A stretch of DNA of 62,751 nucleotides from Spirochaetaceae bacterium (GTDB lineage Bacteria > Spirochaetota > Spirochaetia > SZUA-6 > DRHE01). Shown here piece after piece: positions 27,012 through 35,155 of the stretch. Each line of letters starts with the position of its first letter. The stretch's first letter is position 1. The notes under the pieces were generated by a model. That model was not told where the DNA came from. It ran no database searches and was given only the letters and a program-made list of their open reading frames with translations. The stretch is from assembly GCA_020353535.1 (NCBI GenBank), contig CP070696.1, positions 3,166,654 to 3,229,404 on the forward strand, given 5' to 3'. The position numbers and the translations under genes were made by a program.

Positions 27012-27764
27012 TCATCTGTTGGGGCCGGAAGGCAGGGAGCCGCTGCGGGCGTCTCTCGTGATTTTGTCGGTAAAGCGGGAATCACCGTGGCGAATCAGCT
27101 CCGGCAGGTCTCCGGCCATGCCCACCTTGTCCGCCTTGATGATCAGAACTCCAGAGATCCCCGGAAGTGACGAGACACGCTCCAAGGCCCGCTGGATGTC
27201 ATCGATCTTTTTCACCAGATTGCAGGCCAAGGTTGCGGCGGCATCGGCCAGGGCGCCGGCGGGGGCGGCCACCGTGGCCAGGTCGCAGGCACCAAAGCTC
27301 AAGCTGTGGCCCATGAAGCTGGAGGAGGAACAGATCGCCAGGGGCATGCGCCTCGGATCGATCCGGAAGGCCAGTTTCCCGGTTAGCGGATGTTCTCCGG
27401 CGTACAGGGCGACGGTTACAACCTGCAGCGAGTCCAGGTACAAGTCACCACCGTTTTCCACGATGGCTTCCGCGGCACCGGCTGCCCGGGCCGCCTCGAC
27501 GGCCAGCTGCGCCATGGTACCCGCCACCGCGGCCATCGGACCTACTCCTACTGCCGCTGAGGCGATCTGCATACGCCGGGCTACTTCCGGAGCCTCAGGC
27601 AGAAGCTGGAGCGGTTCCAGGGCCGTGGCAAATTCGGGATGCCTGCGGATGTAGGCTTCAAGGGTGCTGCGCTGCCTACGGATCTCCTGGATGATGATCC
27701 GCTGGTGACTGGAAGCAAAACGGAAATTGGCGCCCTTGTGCGAATAGCGCCGGTAGTGCCTCAT
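27012..27764 (-). CDS. UPF0280 family protein (ApbE-like fold)
   Basis: A 250-residue UPF0280 protein, distantly related to the FAD:protein FMN transferase ApbE. The core GPMAAVAGTMAQLAVEAA plus EAIVENGGDLYL is diagnostic, and SFGACDLATVAAPAGALADA continues it. I chose ATG 27764 (MRHYRRYSH) because AGGA lies three bases upstream. Its function is not known; in methanogens and spirochaetes such genes have been noted beside DUF39/NIL-ferredoxin genes, and that pair lies about 2 kb to the right here, across the K+ channel. Confidence 0.8.
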   Translation of the reverse strand: MRHYRRYSHKGANFRFASSHQRIIIQEIRRQRSTLEAYIRRHPEFATALEPLQLLPEAPEVARRMQIASAAVGVGPMAAVAGTMAQLAVEAARAAGAAEAIVENGGDLYLDSLQVVTVALYAGEHPLTGKLAFRIDPRRMPLAICSSSSFMGHSLSFGACDLATVAAPAGALADAAATLACNLVKKIDDIQRALERVSSLPGISGVLIIKADKVGMAGDLPELIRHGDSRFTDKITRDARSGSLPSGPNR

Positions 27765-27812
27765 GTTCCTGCATTCTGTCAAATCATTCTACGAAATGAT
27801 AGAGATGCTCCC

Positions 27813-27907
27813 AGGGCATCGGAAACATCCTTGCCATTATTATCAAGGATTCCGATTTCCGCTAGGGCATCGGAAACATCCTTTCTCTTTTAATCGATGT
27901 TTCCGAT
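27813..27907. repeat. Two tandem hairpins sharing a 20-bp repeat
   Basis: AGGGCATCGGAAACATCCTT occurs at 27813-27832 and again at 27864-27883 (51-base period). Each copy forms a hairpin with the sequence after it. The first pairs ATCGGAA(ACA)TCCTT with AAGGATTCCGAT (27818-27832 / 27845-27856). The second pairs ATCGGAAACATC with GATGTTTCCGAT (27869-27880 / 27896-27907, perfect 12 bp). They fill the gap between the divergent UPF0280 and K+ channel genes. The second arm abuts the channel's likely -10 box. They could be operators or a small dispersed palindromic element. Confidence 0.75.
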
Positions 27908-27921
27908 ATAAATTCTGAACC

Positions 27922-29550
27922 ATGTTTTACCCGGAAAACAAGCTCAGAGCCTCGTGGGATTTCTTCGTCCTTGCGATCACCGTGCTCGGGGCGATCGTAA
28001 TCCCTCTGTCGGTGGTCTTTGACTACTTCACCTCAGACACCGCGGCCTCCGTGCTGTTGATCACCCCGGCGGTATTCATCGCGGATATTCTCGTTCAGTT
28101 CAACACCGGATTCTACCGTCTGGGAAAGATCGTCACCAAACGCAGCAGCGTGGCCCTGCGATACCTGAAGCGCTGGTTCACGCTGGACCTGCTGGCCGCC
28201 CTTCCCATGGGGCTTGTATTCCGGATCTTCTTCCCCGCCGCGGGAACATTGTCACTTTTACTCACCCTGAATCCGCTCCTCAAGCTGATCCACTCGGGAA
28301 CGACCCTGTACCGGATAGGCGGCACCCGCGTCAATCCGGCAATCTTGCGCCTCGTGCTGCTGATCTTTTGGATCCTGCTGGTCGCTCACCTGGTGTCCTG
28401 CGGCTGGATCCTGATTTCGAGCAATCCTGAAAACCTGACCCCGGTTCCGCTGTACATCCGGGCTTTCTATTGGACCATCACCACCCTGACCACCATCGGC
28501 TACGGGGACATCACGCCCACGGGATCAATGCAGACGATTTTCGTGATCTTTATCGAGCTTCTGGGAGCGGCGATGTACGGCATGATCATCGGTAACATCG
28601 CCAACCTGATCGCCAACATCAATGTGGCCAAATCCCAGTACAAGGACAAGCTCGACAAGATCAACGCCTTTCTCAACTATCGTAACATCCCCTACGACCT
28701 TCAGCGCAAGATCAACGACTACTACAACTATCTGTGGGAGAGCCGCCGGGGCTACGATGAGGCCGCGGTCATCCAGGATCTTCCGATTGCCCTGAAAACC
28801 ACAGTGGCGCTGCAGATCAACCGGGAGATCATCGAGAAAGTTCCCTTGTTCCAGTCGGCCAGCGAGGACCTGATCCGCGAGATCGTGCTCAATCTCAAAC
28901 CGGTCGTGTTCACACCGGGGGACACGATCGTTACGGCAGGGGAAGTGGGCTTTCAGATGTACTTCATCAGTCAGGGAAGCGTGGACGTTCTTTCCGCGGA
29001 CGAGCATACGGTGTACGCCACACTCACGGCGGGGCAGTTTTTCGGAGAGATCGCCCTGCTGCTGTCCATGCCCCGAACGGCCACCATCCGCGCCCGGGAG
29101 TACTGCGATCTGTATCGACTCGACAAGGAGAACTTCGATCGGGTCATCCAGCGCTACCCGGATTTCGCCGAACGCATCAACGAGCTGGCGGAAAAGAGAA
29201 AGGCCGAAATCGAAGCGATTCAGCAGACCAAGGATCAGGAGACAAAGGAAAGGGACATACCCGAGGAGATCGAAGAAATCCAGGCCGAGCACACCGGCGG
29301 TGCCGTGACCCTGCGCTGGAACTGGGTCAAGGACCTGCGGCGCTACGAGGTGATCCGCCGGGATCCGAGGACCGGCAAGTGGGTCTACCTCGAGAAAAAC
29401 GCCCTGGAACCGAACGTCACCGATCCCCAACCCGACACGGATCGTCCGACCCTGTACCGTATCCGGGCTATCAAGACTTCGGGACCCGGAGCCTGGAGCA
29501 AAACCTTGGCCGTCGAACCCGCTGCCGAAGAAGAATCTGAGACCGAATAG
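27922..29550 (+). CDS. Cyclic nucleotide-gated K+ channel with C-terminal fibronectin III-like domain
   Basis: A 542-residue voltage-gated-type channel: S1-S4 within about residues 10-140, pore with the K+ filter TTIGYGD near 189-195, S6, a C-linker, a cyclic-nucleotide-binding domain (about 310-425) with the phosphate cassette FGEIALLLSMPRTATI, a charged helix, and a terminal domain (about 450-530) with strands like VTLRWNWV, RYEVIRRD and TLYRIRAI typical of fibronectin III. Since the CNB domain is cytoplasmic, the FN3-like domain should be too. No ribosome site is seen; TATAAA lies 9 bases before the ATG. Confidence 0.87.
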   Translation: MFYPENKLRASWDFFVLAITVLGAIVIPLSVVFDYFTSDTAASVLLITPAVFIADILVQFNTGFYRLGKIVTKRSSVALRYLKRWFTLDLLAALPMGLVFRIFFPAAGTLSLLLTLNPLLKLIHSGTTLYRIGGTRVNPAILRLVLLIFWILLVAHLVSCGWILISSNPENLTPVPLYIRAFYWTITTLTTIGYGDITPTGSMQTIFVIFIELLGAAMYGMIIGNIANLIANINVAKSQYKDKLDKINAFLNYRNIPYDLQRKINDYYNYLWESRRGYDEAAVIQDLPIALKTTVALQINREIIEKVPLFQSASEDLIREIVLNLKPVVFTPGDTIVTAGEVGFQMYFISQGSVDVLSADEHTVYATLTAGQFFGEIALLLSMPRTATIRAREYCDLYRLDKENFDRVIQRYPDFAERINELAEKRKAEIEAIQQTKDQETKERDIPEEIEEIQAEHTGGAVTLRWNWVKDLRRYEVIRRDPRTGKWVYLEKNALEPNVTDPQPDTDRPTLYRIRAIKTSGPGAWSKTLAVEPAAEEESETE

Positions 29551-29610
29551 TCACCGCACTGCTTCGCTAGGGCACGGCCCACGAGGAACTTTAAAATTGC
29601 ACCCGCGGGA

Positions 29611-30021
29611 TCAGAAAATCGACGAACAGGCGCCGTAGGGACAGTTGGAGATACAGCTCAGGCATTCGACACACAGATCGCTGACGAAGACCACCTTCAT
29701 CGTGTTTCGATCGGGAACGTGCAGGGCTTCGGTCGGGCAATGGGTGACGCAGTTGCCGCAGCCGGTGCAGAGCTGTTCGTCCCAGCGAACACCCTTGTGT
29801 GCCTCATCGATCTGGACGTTAAAGGTCTTGACGAAATCCATCCCCCGACGAATATCATCCTCCGTTCCCGTAACATCCAGGACCAGATATCCGTACTCCT
29901 CCGGAGTGACCTTGGCCCGGAAGATGTTGATCACCAGGTTGTAGTCCTTCACCAGGTGATAGACGATGGGTTTCTCGGTTTCACTCTTGGGAAAGTAGAG
30001 CATGAGCTTCTTGGTGATCAC
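29611..30021 (-). CDS. NIL-domain ferredoxin with two [4Fe-4S] clusters
   Basis: A 136-residue protein: an N-terminal NIL domain (about 1-75, ACT-like) and a dicluster ferredoxin with CTGCGNCVTHCP and CVECLSCISNCPYG. Such proteins partner DUF39 proteins, and in Methanosarcina acetivorans the pair is needed to make homocysteine from aspartate semialdehyde and sulfide. The start overlaps the DUF39 stop (ATGA), giving translational coupling. It probably supplies electrons for the sulfur step. Confidence 0.88.
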   Translation of the reverse strand: MITKKLMLYFPKSETEKPIVYHLVKDYNLVINIFRAKVTPEEYGYLVLDVTGTEDDIRRGMDFVKTFNVQIDEAHKGVRWDEQLCTGCGNCVTHCPTEALHVPDRNTMKVVFVSDLCVECLSCISNCPYGACSSIF

Positions 30022-31238
30022 CGCCGCACCTCCCTGTTGTTCTGATCGACGATCTTCAGGCCCGCCATGCTCTGCTTGCGGGGAAGAGGCCGCAGAGGTT
30101 GGGAGAGCAGAAAATCTCCCCGTTTGATCTCATCCTTGAGAAGATGGGCGATTTCCAGCGCCTTGGAGTAGGAGGACATCGATCCGGTGGCAACCTTTTT
30201 GCCCTGGATCCTGACCTCTCCCTGTTTAAGCTCGGCGTAGCTGAGGCTGCAAATCACCTTGCCCGTCTTCTGCGGATAATCACGGGCGTAATCGATCACA
30301 GGCGCCAGGATATCCCTGTCCCGGACCGTGGTACGCCGGAGAATCTCTGGAGTCAGGATGGGTATAGGAATGCCAACTCCGACGGACAGGGACACCCCGT
30401 AGCCGATCAGACTGACCCCGCGCACGAACTCCGTCCTCATCTCCTTCATATTCCCGGTCAGGGCCAGCGTGCCCGCACCCTCGGTAGGCACATCGTTGGC
30501 TCCCCGTTCGCAGCTTGGGCTGTGCTGGGTTCCCTCGGAATATACGTGTCCCTGGGCACCGGCCAGCCAGACCTTGGTTCCGACACCGATGGTCTCGTAC
30601 AGAGGATCGTTGAGCAGGGGAGACAGCTGTCCGGCGGAGCAGTAGGTGAGGTTCTGCATGTTCGGCTTGAGCAGTCCCAGATAGGTGTAGATCGGCCGAT
30701 CGGAGCAGTTGATGGCCACGTTGTAGTTCTGGTAGCAGTTGCGGGGATTGACCATGACCGCCTGATTCAGGTCCCGGATGGTTAGCCAGGTGCGGATTTC
30801 CTTTCGGGGATAGTCGTCGGTCCCGTAGGAAAGACCGAAGAGCTGCACCTTTTCCCCGGCAACGAGTTTCTCGATAACGTGACCGCCGCCGTAGCGGAAC
30901 TCCCCCGGATAGTAGAGGTTGGCCGGATCCCCCTGCCGCAGCTGGGTGGCGCCGAGGTACACATCCACAGCCGCGACTCCGCAATAAACCGGCACATCGT
31001 CGATCCAGGCCTCGCTGATGCGCATCTTCGGCGTGCTGTGACCAAAGTTCAAGAAACAACCGGAGGAGCACATCGGACCGAAGGTGGCCGTGGTAACCAC
31101 ATCGACTTCCTTGGCCGCGGTCTCCAAACCTTTGCGTTCCACATATTCGATGATCTCCTCTGCGGTCAGGACCACCGCTTTGCCCGCTTCGATCTTGGCG
31201 TTGATCTGCTCGTAGCTCTTCATGGTCTCACTGTTCAT
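30018..31238 (-). CDS. DUF39 homocysteine biosynthesis protein
   Basis: A 406-residue DUF39 protein. Characteristic stretches include TTATFGPMCSSGCFLNFGH near residue 50, GGGHVIEKL, YQNYNVAINCSDRPIYTYLG and GTQHSPSCERGANDVPTEG, with many conserved Cys. Genetic work in Methanosarcina linked DUF39 with the NIL ferredoxin to direct sulfide incorporation into homocysteine. I keep ATG 31238, though a second in-frame ATG is at 31223. The promoter-like TTTCAC-17-TACTGT ends only 8 bases upstream. Confidence 0.85.
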   Translation of the reverse strand: MNSETMKSYEQINAKIEAGKAVVLTAEEIIEYVERKGLETAAKEVDVVTTATFGPMCSSGCFLNFGHSTPKMRISEAWIDDVPVYCGVAAVDVYLGATQLRQGDPANLYYPGEFRYGGGHVIEKLVAGEKVQLFGLSYGTDDYPRKEIRTWLTIRDLNQAVMVNPRNCYQNYNVAINCSDRPIYTYLGLLKPNMQNLTYCSAGQLSPLLNDPLYETIGVGTKVWLAGAQGHVYSEGTQHSPSCERGANDVPTEGAGTLALTGNMKEMRTEFVRGVSLIGYGVSLSVGVGIPIPILTPEILRRTTVRDRDILAPVIDYARDYPQKTGKVICSLSYAELKQGEVRIQGKKVATGSMSSYSKALEIAHLLKDEIKRGDFLLSQPLRPLPRKQSMAGLKIVDQNNREVRR

Positions 31239-31246
31239 CGTCCCCT

Positions 31247-31275
31247 ACAGTAGCACCTTTCCGAGGAGCGTGAAA
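31247..31275 (-). promoter_or_regulatory. Promoter-like pair directly upstream of the DUF39 gene
   Basis: On the minus strand TTTCAC (31275-31270), 17 bases, then TACTGT (31252-31247), 8 bases before ATG 31238. The 8-base stretch is AGGGGACG, so a very short leader containing part of a ribosome site is also possible. Confidence 0.3.
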
Positions 31276-31289
31276 AGTGATCGCCCACT

Positions 31290-31318
31290 TTGACGAAGCG
31301 CACAGGCTAGCCTATAGT
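31290..31318 (+). promoter_or_regulatory. Strong predicted promoter abutting a start codon (leaderless)
   Basis: TTGACG (31290-31295), exactly 17 bases, TATAGT (31313-31318), then 6 bases and ATG 31325. Transcription would begin at or next to the A of the start codon. Confidence 0.6.
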
Positions 31319-31324
31319 GATGCC

Positions 31325-32044
31325 ATGAAATCTCCCGATCCGGCCTTCAGCGGGAAAGCCGAATACTCCGCCCGAGCGCAGCGGGCAATCCCTCCCGCAG
31401 CAGCGACCCGCTTTCCCTGGAACGGAATCATCCTGGATCTGGCCCTTTTTATCTGGGCGGGGATTTTGAGCTTCACCGCTCCCTGGATAAGGATGCACAT
31501 GCGGGGGATCTTCAACTGGATCTGGGTGCTGCACTGTCTGACCTTCTACAGCGTGATGGTGGGTTTTGTCCTGGCTGCCCCACTTCCTCCGAAGAAACTG
31601 GTGTTCAACCGTGTGACCGGCTTCATCGTCATTGCCGGTCTCGTCAGTATCTTCGCTCCAATCTGGATGTTTGCCACGCCGCTGGCCGGCGGCGGATCCT
31701 ACCCGGGCCTGTTTTGGAACACGGTGGCCATGATCGCCTTCAGCATCATCGTCTGCCTGATCGTGCTCGGGAAGTACTACAGTCGCCGCATCGGTACGGC
31801 GGAAAAAGTCATCCAGTTCATCTTTCCGATCCTCTACCTGGCCGTCTCCGAGCTGATCCTCTACGACACAGCCCGGGCAGGAGGGATCGGCGTGGGATTC
31901 GTGCTGCGGGCCATGAGCCTGTCCTACATCCCCTTCCGGCTGCTGATGATCCTCACCCCTCCCCGAAACGCCTTCGAGATCATGACCGCATCAATATCTT
32001 TTACCTGGTTTCTGCTGATCCTCACCGGGATCATCTCCTGGTAG
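31325..32044 (+). CDS. Hypothetical polytopic membrane protein
   Basis: A 239-residue protein with about six transmembrane helices from residue 32 onward (IILDLALFIWAGILSFTAPW, VLHCLTFYSVMVGFVLAAPL and others) and a short cytoplasmic N-terminus. I do not recognise the family. ATG 31325 is preferred because a near-consensus promoter ends 6 bases before it. An upstream GTG at 31277 follows GAGGAG and would add 16 residues, but it would put the promoter inside the gene. Its stop touches the start of the esterase gene, so the two form an operon. Confidence 0.6.
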   Translation: MKSPDPAFSGKAEYSARAQRAIPPAAATRFPWNGIILDLALFIWAGILSFTAPWIRMHMRGIFNWIWVLHCLTFYSVMVGFVLAAPLPPKKLVFNRVTGFIVIAGLVSIFAPIWMFATPLAGGGSYPGLFWNTVAMIAFSIIVCLIVLGKYYSRRIGTAEKVIQFIFPILYLAVSELILYDTARAGGIGVGFVLRAMSLSYIPFRLLMILTPPRNAFEIMTASISFTWFLLILTGIISW

Positions 32045-33160
32045 ATGGGAAAAAGCTCCGTGAGACTCGAAACGCAGCGCTATAGAAGAGAAATCTTCAC
32101 CGCACCCAGCTTGTTGGGCAATCCGCTGGGAAGCCCGGGGGAGCGGGGAATCAGCATCTATCTACCCCCGGGCTACCTCGAAACGCGGAAGGCACGCTAT
32201 CCGGTGGTCTATCTGCTGCACGGATACGGCGCCGACAGCGACAATCCGATTGTGGATTCCCGCATGGGAATGCGGAAAAATTATCCTCTCCTGCTTCGCA
32301 TACCTTTTCGAAGGATCTTCTCTCACCTCCTCAGCTTTGAAGTGCTGGACAGATTGATCCTCTCCGGAGAGCTTCCACCTTTTATCCTGGCTCAGCCGGA
32401 TGGCAGCCTGCATCTGCCCAATATCTACGGCAGCAAAGGGCTAGACGGGAAGTTGGGAAGGAAGGGAAGCCTGTATACCGATTCTCCTTTCAGCGGCAAC
32501 TACGCCACCTATATCTTTGAGGACGTGATCAGTCACATAGAAGAACGCTATCAAACCGTGGAAGAGAAGAGCGGACGTTTTCTGATGGGGGCATCTCTGG
32601 GCGGTTACGGAGCCCTGCTGGGCGGGATTCTCCATCCCGAGCGTTTTCGGGCCGTGGTGGCCTTGAGCCCCAGCATCAGCTGTCTGGACCTGCTGGATGT
32701 GCAGCTGGTTGTTCCCTTCCAACGCATCCTCTTCGGAGCCGCCAAGGGCAATGATTTGGGCCGGAAGCAAATAAGTGACATACTGGATACCTGCGATCTG
32801 GTGTTCTCCAACGACCGCCGTTTACTGCCCACGGTGAAACGGGATGAACAAGGCCGGGCTGTGGAGATGGACGAGCAGGCACGGAGGAACTGGGCCCGCT
32901 CCGATCTGGCCCAATTCCTTGACAGCCATCCTCGGGCGTTTAAAGACGTACGCCTGCTGTTCAACTGTGCACAGTCCGATGAGTACGGCTTTGCCGAGCC
33001 CTGCCGGCGCTTTCACGATCAGCTGGAGCAAAAAGGGATCCAGCATTCTTTCGATATCTACCAGGATGGGGAGGCTGCCCGTCTTTCCCCGCACATACTC
33101 GGTATCGCCTGGCACCTCCTGCCCGGCCTCCGCTTCTGTCTCACCCAATCGGCGTCGTGA
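32045..33160 (+). CDS. Alpha/beta-hydrolase of the putative esterase (EstD) family
   Basis: A 371-residue serine hydrolase. Oxyanion loop YLLHGYG (about residues 56-62), nucleophile elbow GASLGGYG (about 181-188), then the acid in NCAQSDEYG and His in LSPHILG near the end. Related to esterase D/S-formylglutathione hydrolase and antigen 85-like esterases. There is no signal peptide, so it is probably cytoplasmic. The ATG directly follows the stop of the membrane protein gene. Confidence 0.8.
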   Translation: MGKSSVRLETQRYRREIFTAPSLLGNPLGSPGERGISIYLPPGYLETRKARYPVVYLLHGYGADSDNPIVDSRMGMRKNYPLLLRIPFRRIFSHLLSFEVLDRLILSGELPPFILAQPDGSLHLPNIYGSKGLDGKLGRKGSLYTDSPFSGNYATYIFEDVISHIEERYQTVEEKSGRFLMGASLGGYGALLGGILHPERFRAVVALSPSISCLDLLDVQLVVPFQRILFGAAKGNDLGRKQISDILDTCDLVFSNDRRLLPTVKRDEQGRAVEMDEQARRNWARSDLAQFLDSHPRAFKDVRLLFNCAQSDEYGFAEPCRRFHDQLEQKGIQHSFDIYQDGEAARLSPHILGIAWHLLPGLRFCLTQSAS

Positions 33161-33218
33161 GGACTGAGTCGAGTGTGCAGTGAATCAACTCCGACTGAAG
33201 TGATGCCTCCCGGTAAGT

Positions 33219-34916
33219 TTATTCCAGCTCCAAAGCCGGCAGCACGATCTGGGTAGCCTCGTAGAACTGGGGTCCGAGCTCGGTCAACACCGCAGCAACC
33301 TCCCGCTCATCCCCGTCGATGCCAAGTACGGCAAACCCTCTCTCCCCGCGGCTGCCCAGCTGCAGGTCGAGCACATTGACACTGCGCGAGGCCAGCGCAG
33401 AGAGCAGGATCAGAAGGACCCCCGGACTGTTGTTGTGCACGGTGATCACCATCTGTCGGGAAATCGGGATAGGCAGAGTGACCCCGTCGACCTCCAAGAG
33501 GTAGGCCGGGGCCGCTTTCAGGGGAGGAAGCTCGATACGGGGATCCGTTTCAATGCAAAAAAAGCGATCCGAAGCAGTACCCATGACGAAGGCTACCGCC
33601 TCCCGGATCCTTTCCGGTGCACCCCCGACGGTGAGATAGGCCGTTGCCGTGCCGTCGGACAGGGAGTAAAGTTGGGTGGTCTCCACGTTGATCGCCTCGG
33701 AGGCCAAGGTGTTGAAAAGAATCGAAAGCGTGCCCGGAGTGTCGGTGTGATGGGAGTACAGGCAGTTCAGCCCGCTTGCACCGATGGCTTGCGTGCTGGC
33801 TTCCTCTGAGCTGTCGCTCAAGGTAATGGAACGATCATCCCGCCGCACCCGAAGGGCGTTGAATCCTCCCAGCGAGACCGAGCCGTCGAAGATCTCCAGC
33901 AGCCCCCGGAAAGCACCGCCGAAGGAAAACTGGGGAGTTTTCTGCCGCAGTCGGGGTTCGAAACGCAGCTTGAGAATCTCCACTCCCAGGTTGAGGATCC
34001 TGAAATGCCCGTCCTCCTGCTCGTACAGGGGCCGCTTTTCCGTGATCCCCCGGGAGAAGGTCACATAGTGACGGTACCCCACCTCCCTGACCATATCCAA
34101 ACCTCGGGCATAATCCCGACCGATCTCCTCTACGTGATGAGAATCACTGCCGATGGCGATAGGAATGTGCAGCTGCCTCGCCCGCTTGAGAAACTCCAGG
34201 TCCGGATACAGGCCACAGCCCTTGCGCAGCCCCGACAGGTTGACGTCCAGAGCCAGATTGAGATCGCTGATCATCTCCAGGAGCGTACGCATCCGCCTAG
34301 CCAGATAGTGGGCCGAATTCTCCACATCCTTCATGGTCTCCGGCAGGGGGGCGTAGAGCTTGGGCAGGTCCAGATGTCCCACCACGTGGATCATCTCCCA
34401 AGAGGTGTCGATCATTTCGATCATCTCGTCCAGGTATCCCGCCCAGAAAGGTTCCAGACCGCCCCGCAGCTCGATCAGCCGCTTGCTATCCTCTTTCGAA
34501 CCGTCGTAGGGGATTCCCTGGTAGGAGAAATGCACGGATCCGATGACGAAATCCACTCCATAGGCTTGAAACAGCTTGGAACGGTTCCACTGCAGGCCCA
34601 ACTCCGGTCCCATCCACTCCAGCTCGATCCCATAGCGCAGTCGGATCCGCTCCCTGTAGCGCTGCTTCAACGCCTCCATGGTGGCCGCGTAGTTGAAGAA
34701 GGCTGCGTCTCCGCGGATGAACTTGACCTCAGTGTCTCGTTCACTCTGATATCGAAAGGAGGTCAGTCTGGGGGAATGGATCACAAAGGAGAGGGAGGGA
34801 AATCCCTTTACGATAGCCTGCTCGACCACAGCCTCGACATCATCGACCCCGTGTTTCACGTGGTCCTTGCCCGTGCCGACATGGATCCCATGGGTTTCCC
34901 AGATCGTTTCTGCCAT
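33219..34916 (-). CDS. PHP-domain hydrolase fused to two ACT domains
   Basis: A 565-residue fusion. Residues 1 to about 290 are a HisJ-like PHP phosphoesterase: ETHGIHVGTGKDHVKHG, IELEWMGPE, VIGSVHF, VVGHLDLPK and IGSDSHHVEEIG supply likely metal ligands, though the first motif departs from the usual HxH. ACT domains follow near residues 380-450 (HHTDTPGTLSILFNTLA) and 486-555 (HNNSPGVLLILLSALA), the latter like the SerA regulatory domain. Amino-acid control of a histidinol-phosphatase-like enzyme is inferred. I chose ATG 34916 for its AAGGTG ribosome site. Confidence 0.8.
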   Translation of the reverse strand: MAETIWETHGIHVGTGKDHVKHGVDDVEAVVEQAIVKGFPSLSFVIHSPRLTSFRYQSERDTEVKFIRGDAAFFNYAATMEALKQRYRERIRLRYGIELEWMGPELGLQWNRSKLFQAYGVDFVIGSVHFSYQGIPYDGSKEDSKRLIELRGGLEPFWAGYLDEMIEMIDTSWEMIHVVGHLDLPKLYAPLPETMKDVENSAHYLARRMRTLLEMISDLNLALDVNLSGLRKGCGLYPDLEFLKRARQLHIPIAIGSDSHHVEEIGRDYARGLDMVREVGYRHYVTFSRGITEKRPLYEQEDGHFRILNLGVEILKLRFEPRLRQKTPQFSFGGAFRGLLEIFDGSVSLGGFNALRVRRDDRSITLSDSSEEASTQAIGASGLNCLYSHHTDTPGTLSILFNTLASEAINVETTQLYSLSDGTATAYLTVGGAPERIREAVAFVMGTASDRFFCIETDPRIELPPLKAAPAYLLEVDGVTLPIPISRQMVITVHNNSPGVLLILLSALASRSVNVLDLQLGSRGERGFAVLGIDGDEREVAAVLTELGPQFYEATQIVLPALELE

Positions 34917-35087
34917 GTTCTGCACCTTTTACGCATTTTGCCGCAGCCCTGTCAAGTACGGCTGCCCGTCTTTCCCTTCAGATCGAGCTGGAGATACAGG
35001 GCTCCTGGAATCGCAAGGCCACGCAGCCGGCAGGCCTTTTGAGGGACTATCGGCATACTCCTGGAATAATCGATACAGTTGATCATT

Positions 35088-35117
35088 TTGCGCTCTTCAA
35101 GGAGGATAGTCTATAGT
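35088..35117 (+). promoter_or_regulatory. Predicted promoter of the barrel protein gene
   Basis: TTGCGC (35088-35093), 18 bases, TATAGT (35112-35117). The start codon is 38 bases further on, behind an AGGAGG ribosome site, so this transcript has a normal leader. Confidence 0.5.
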
Positions 35118-35155
35118 CTCAGCCTACGGGAGACAACAATCAATAGGAGGGTATC

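Noticed and set aside
26627..27085. A 152-codon minus-strand frame across the intergenic gap.
   Set aside because: Overlaps both flanking genes, no ribosome site, and low-confidence composition.
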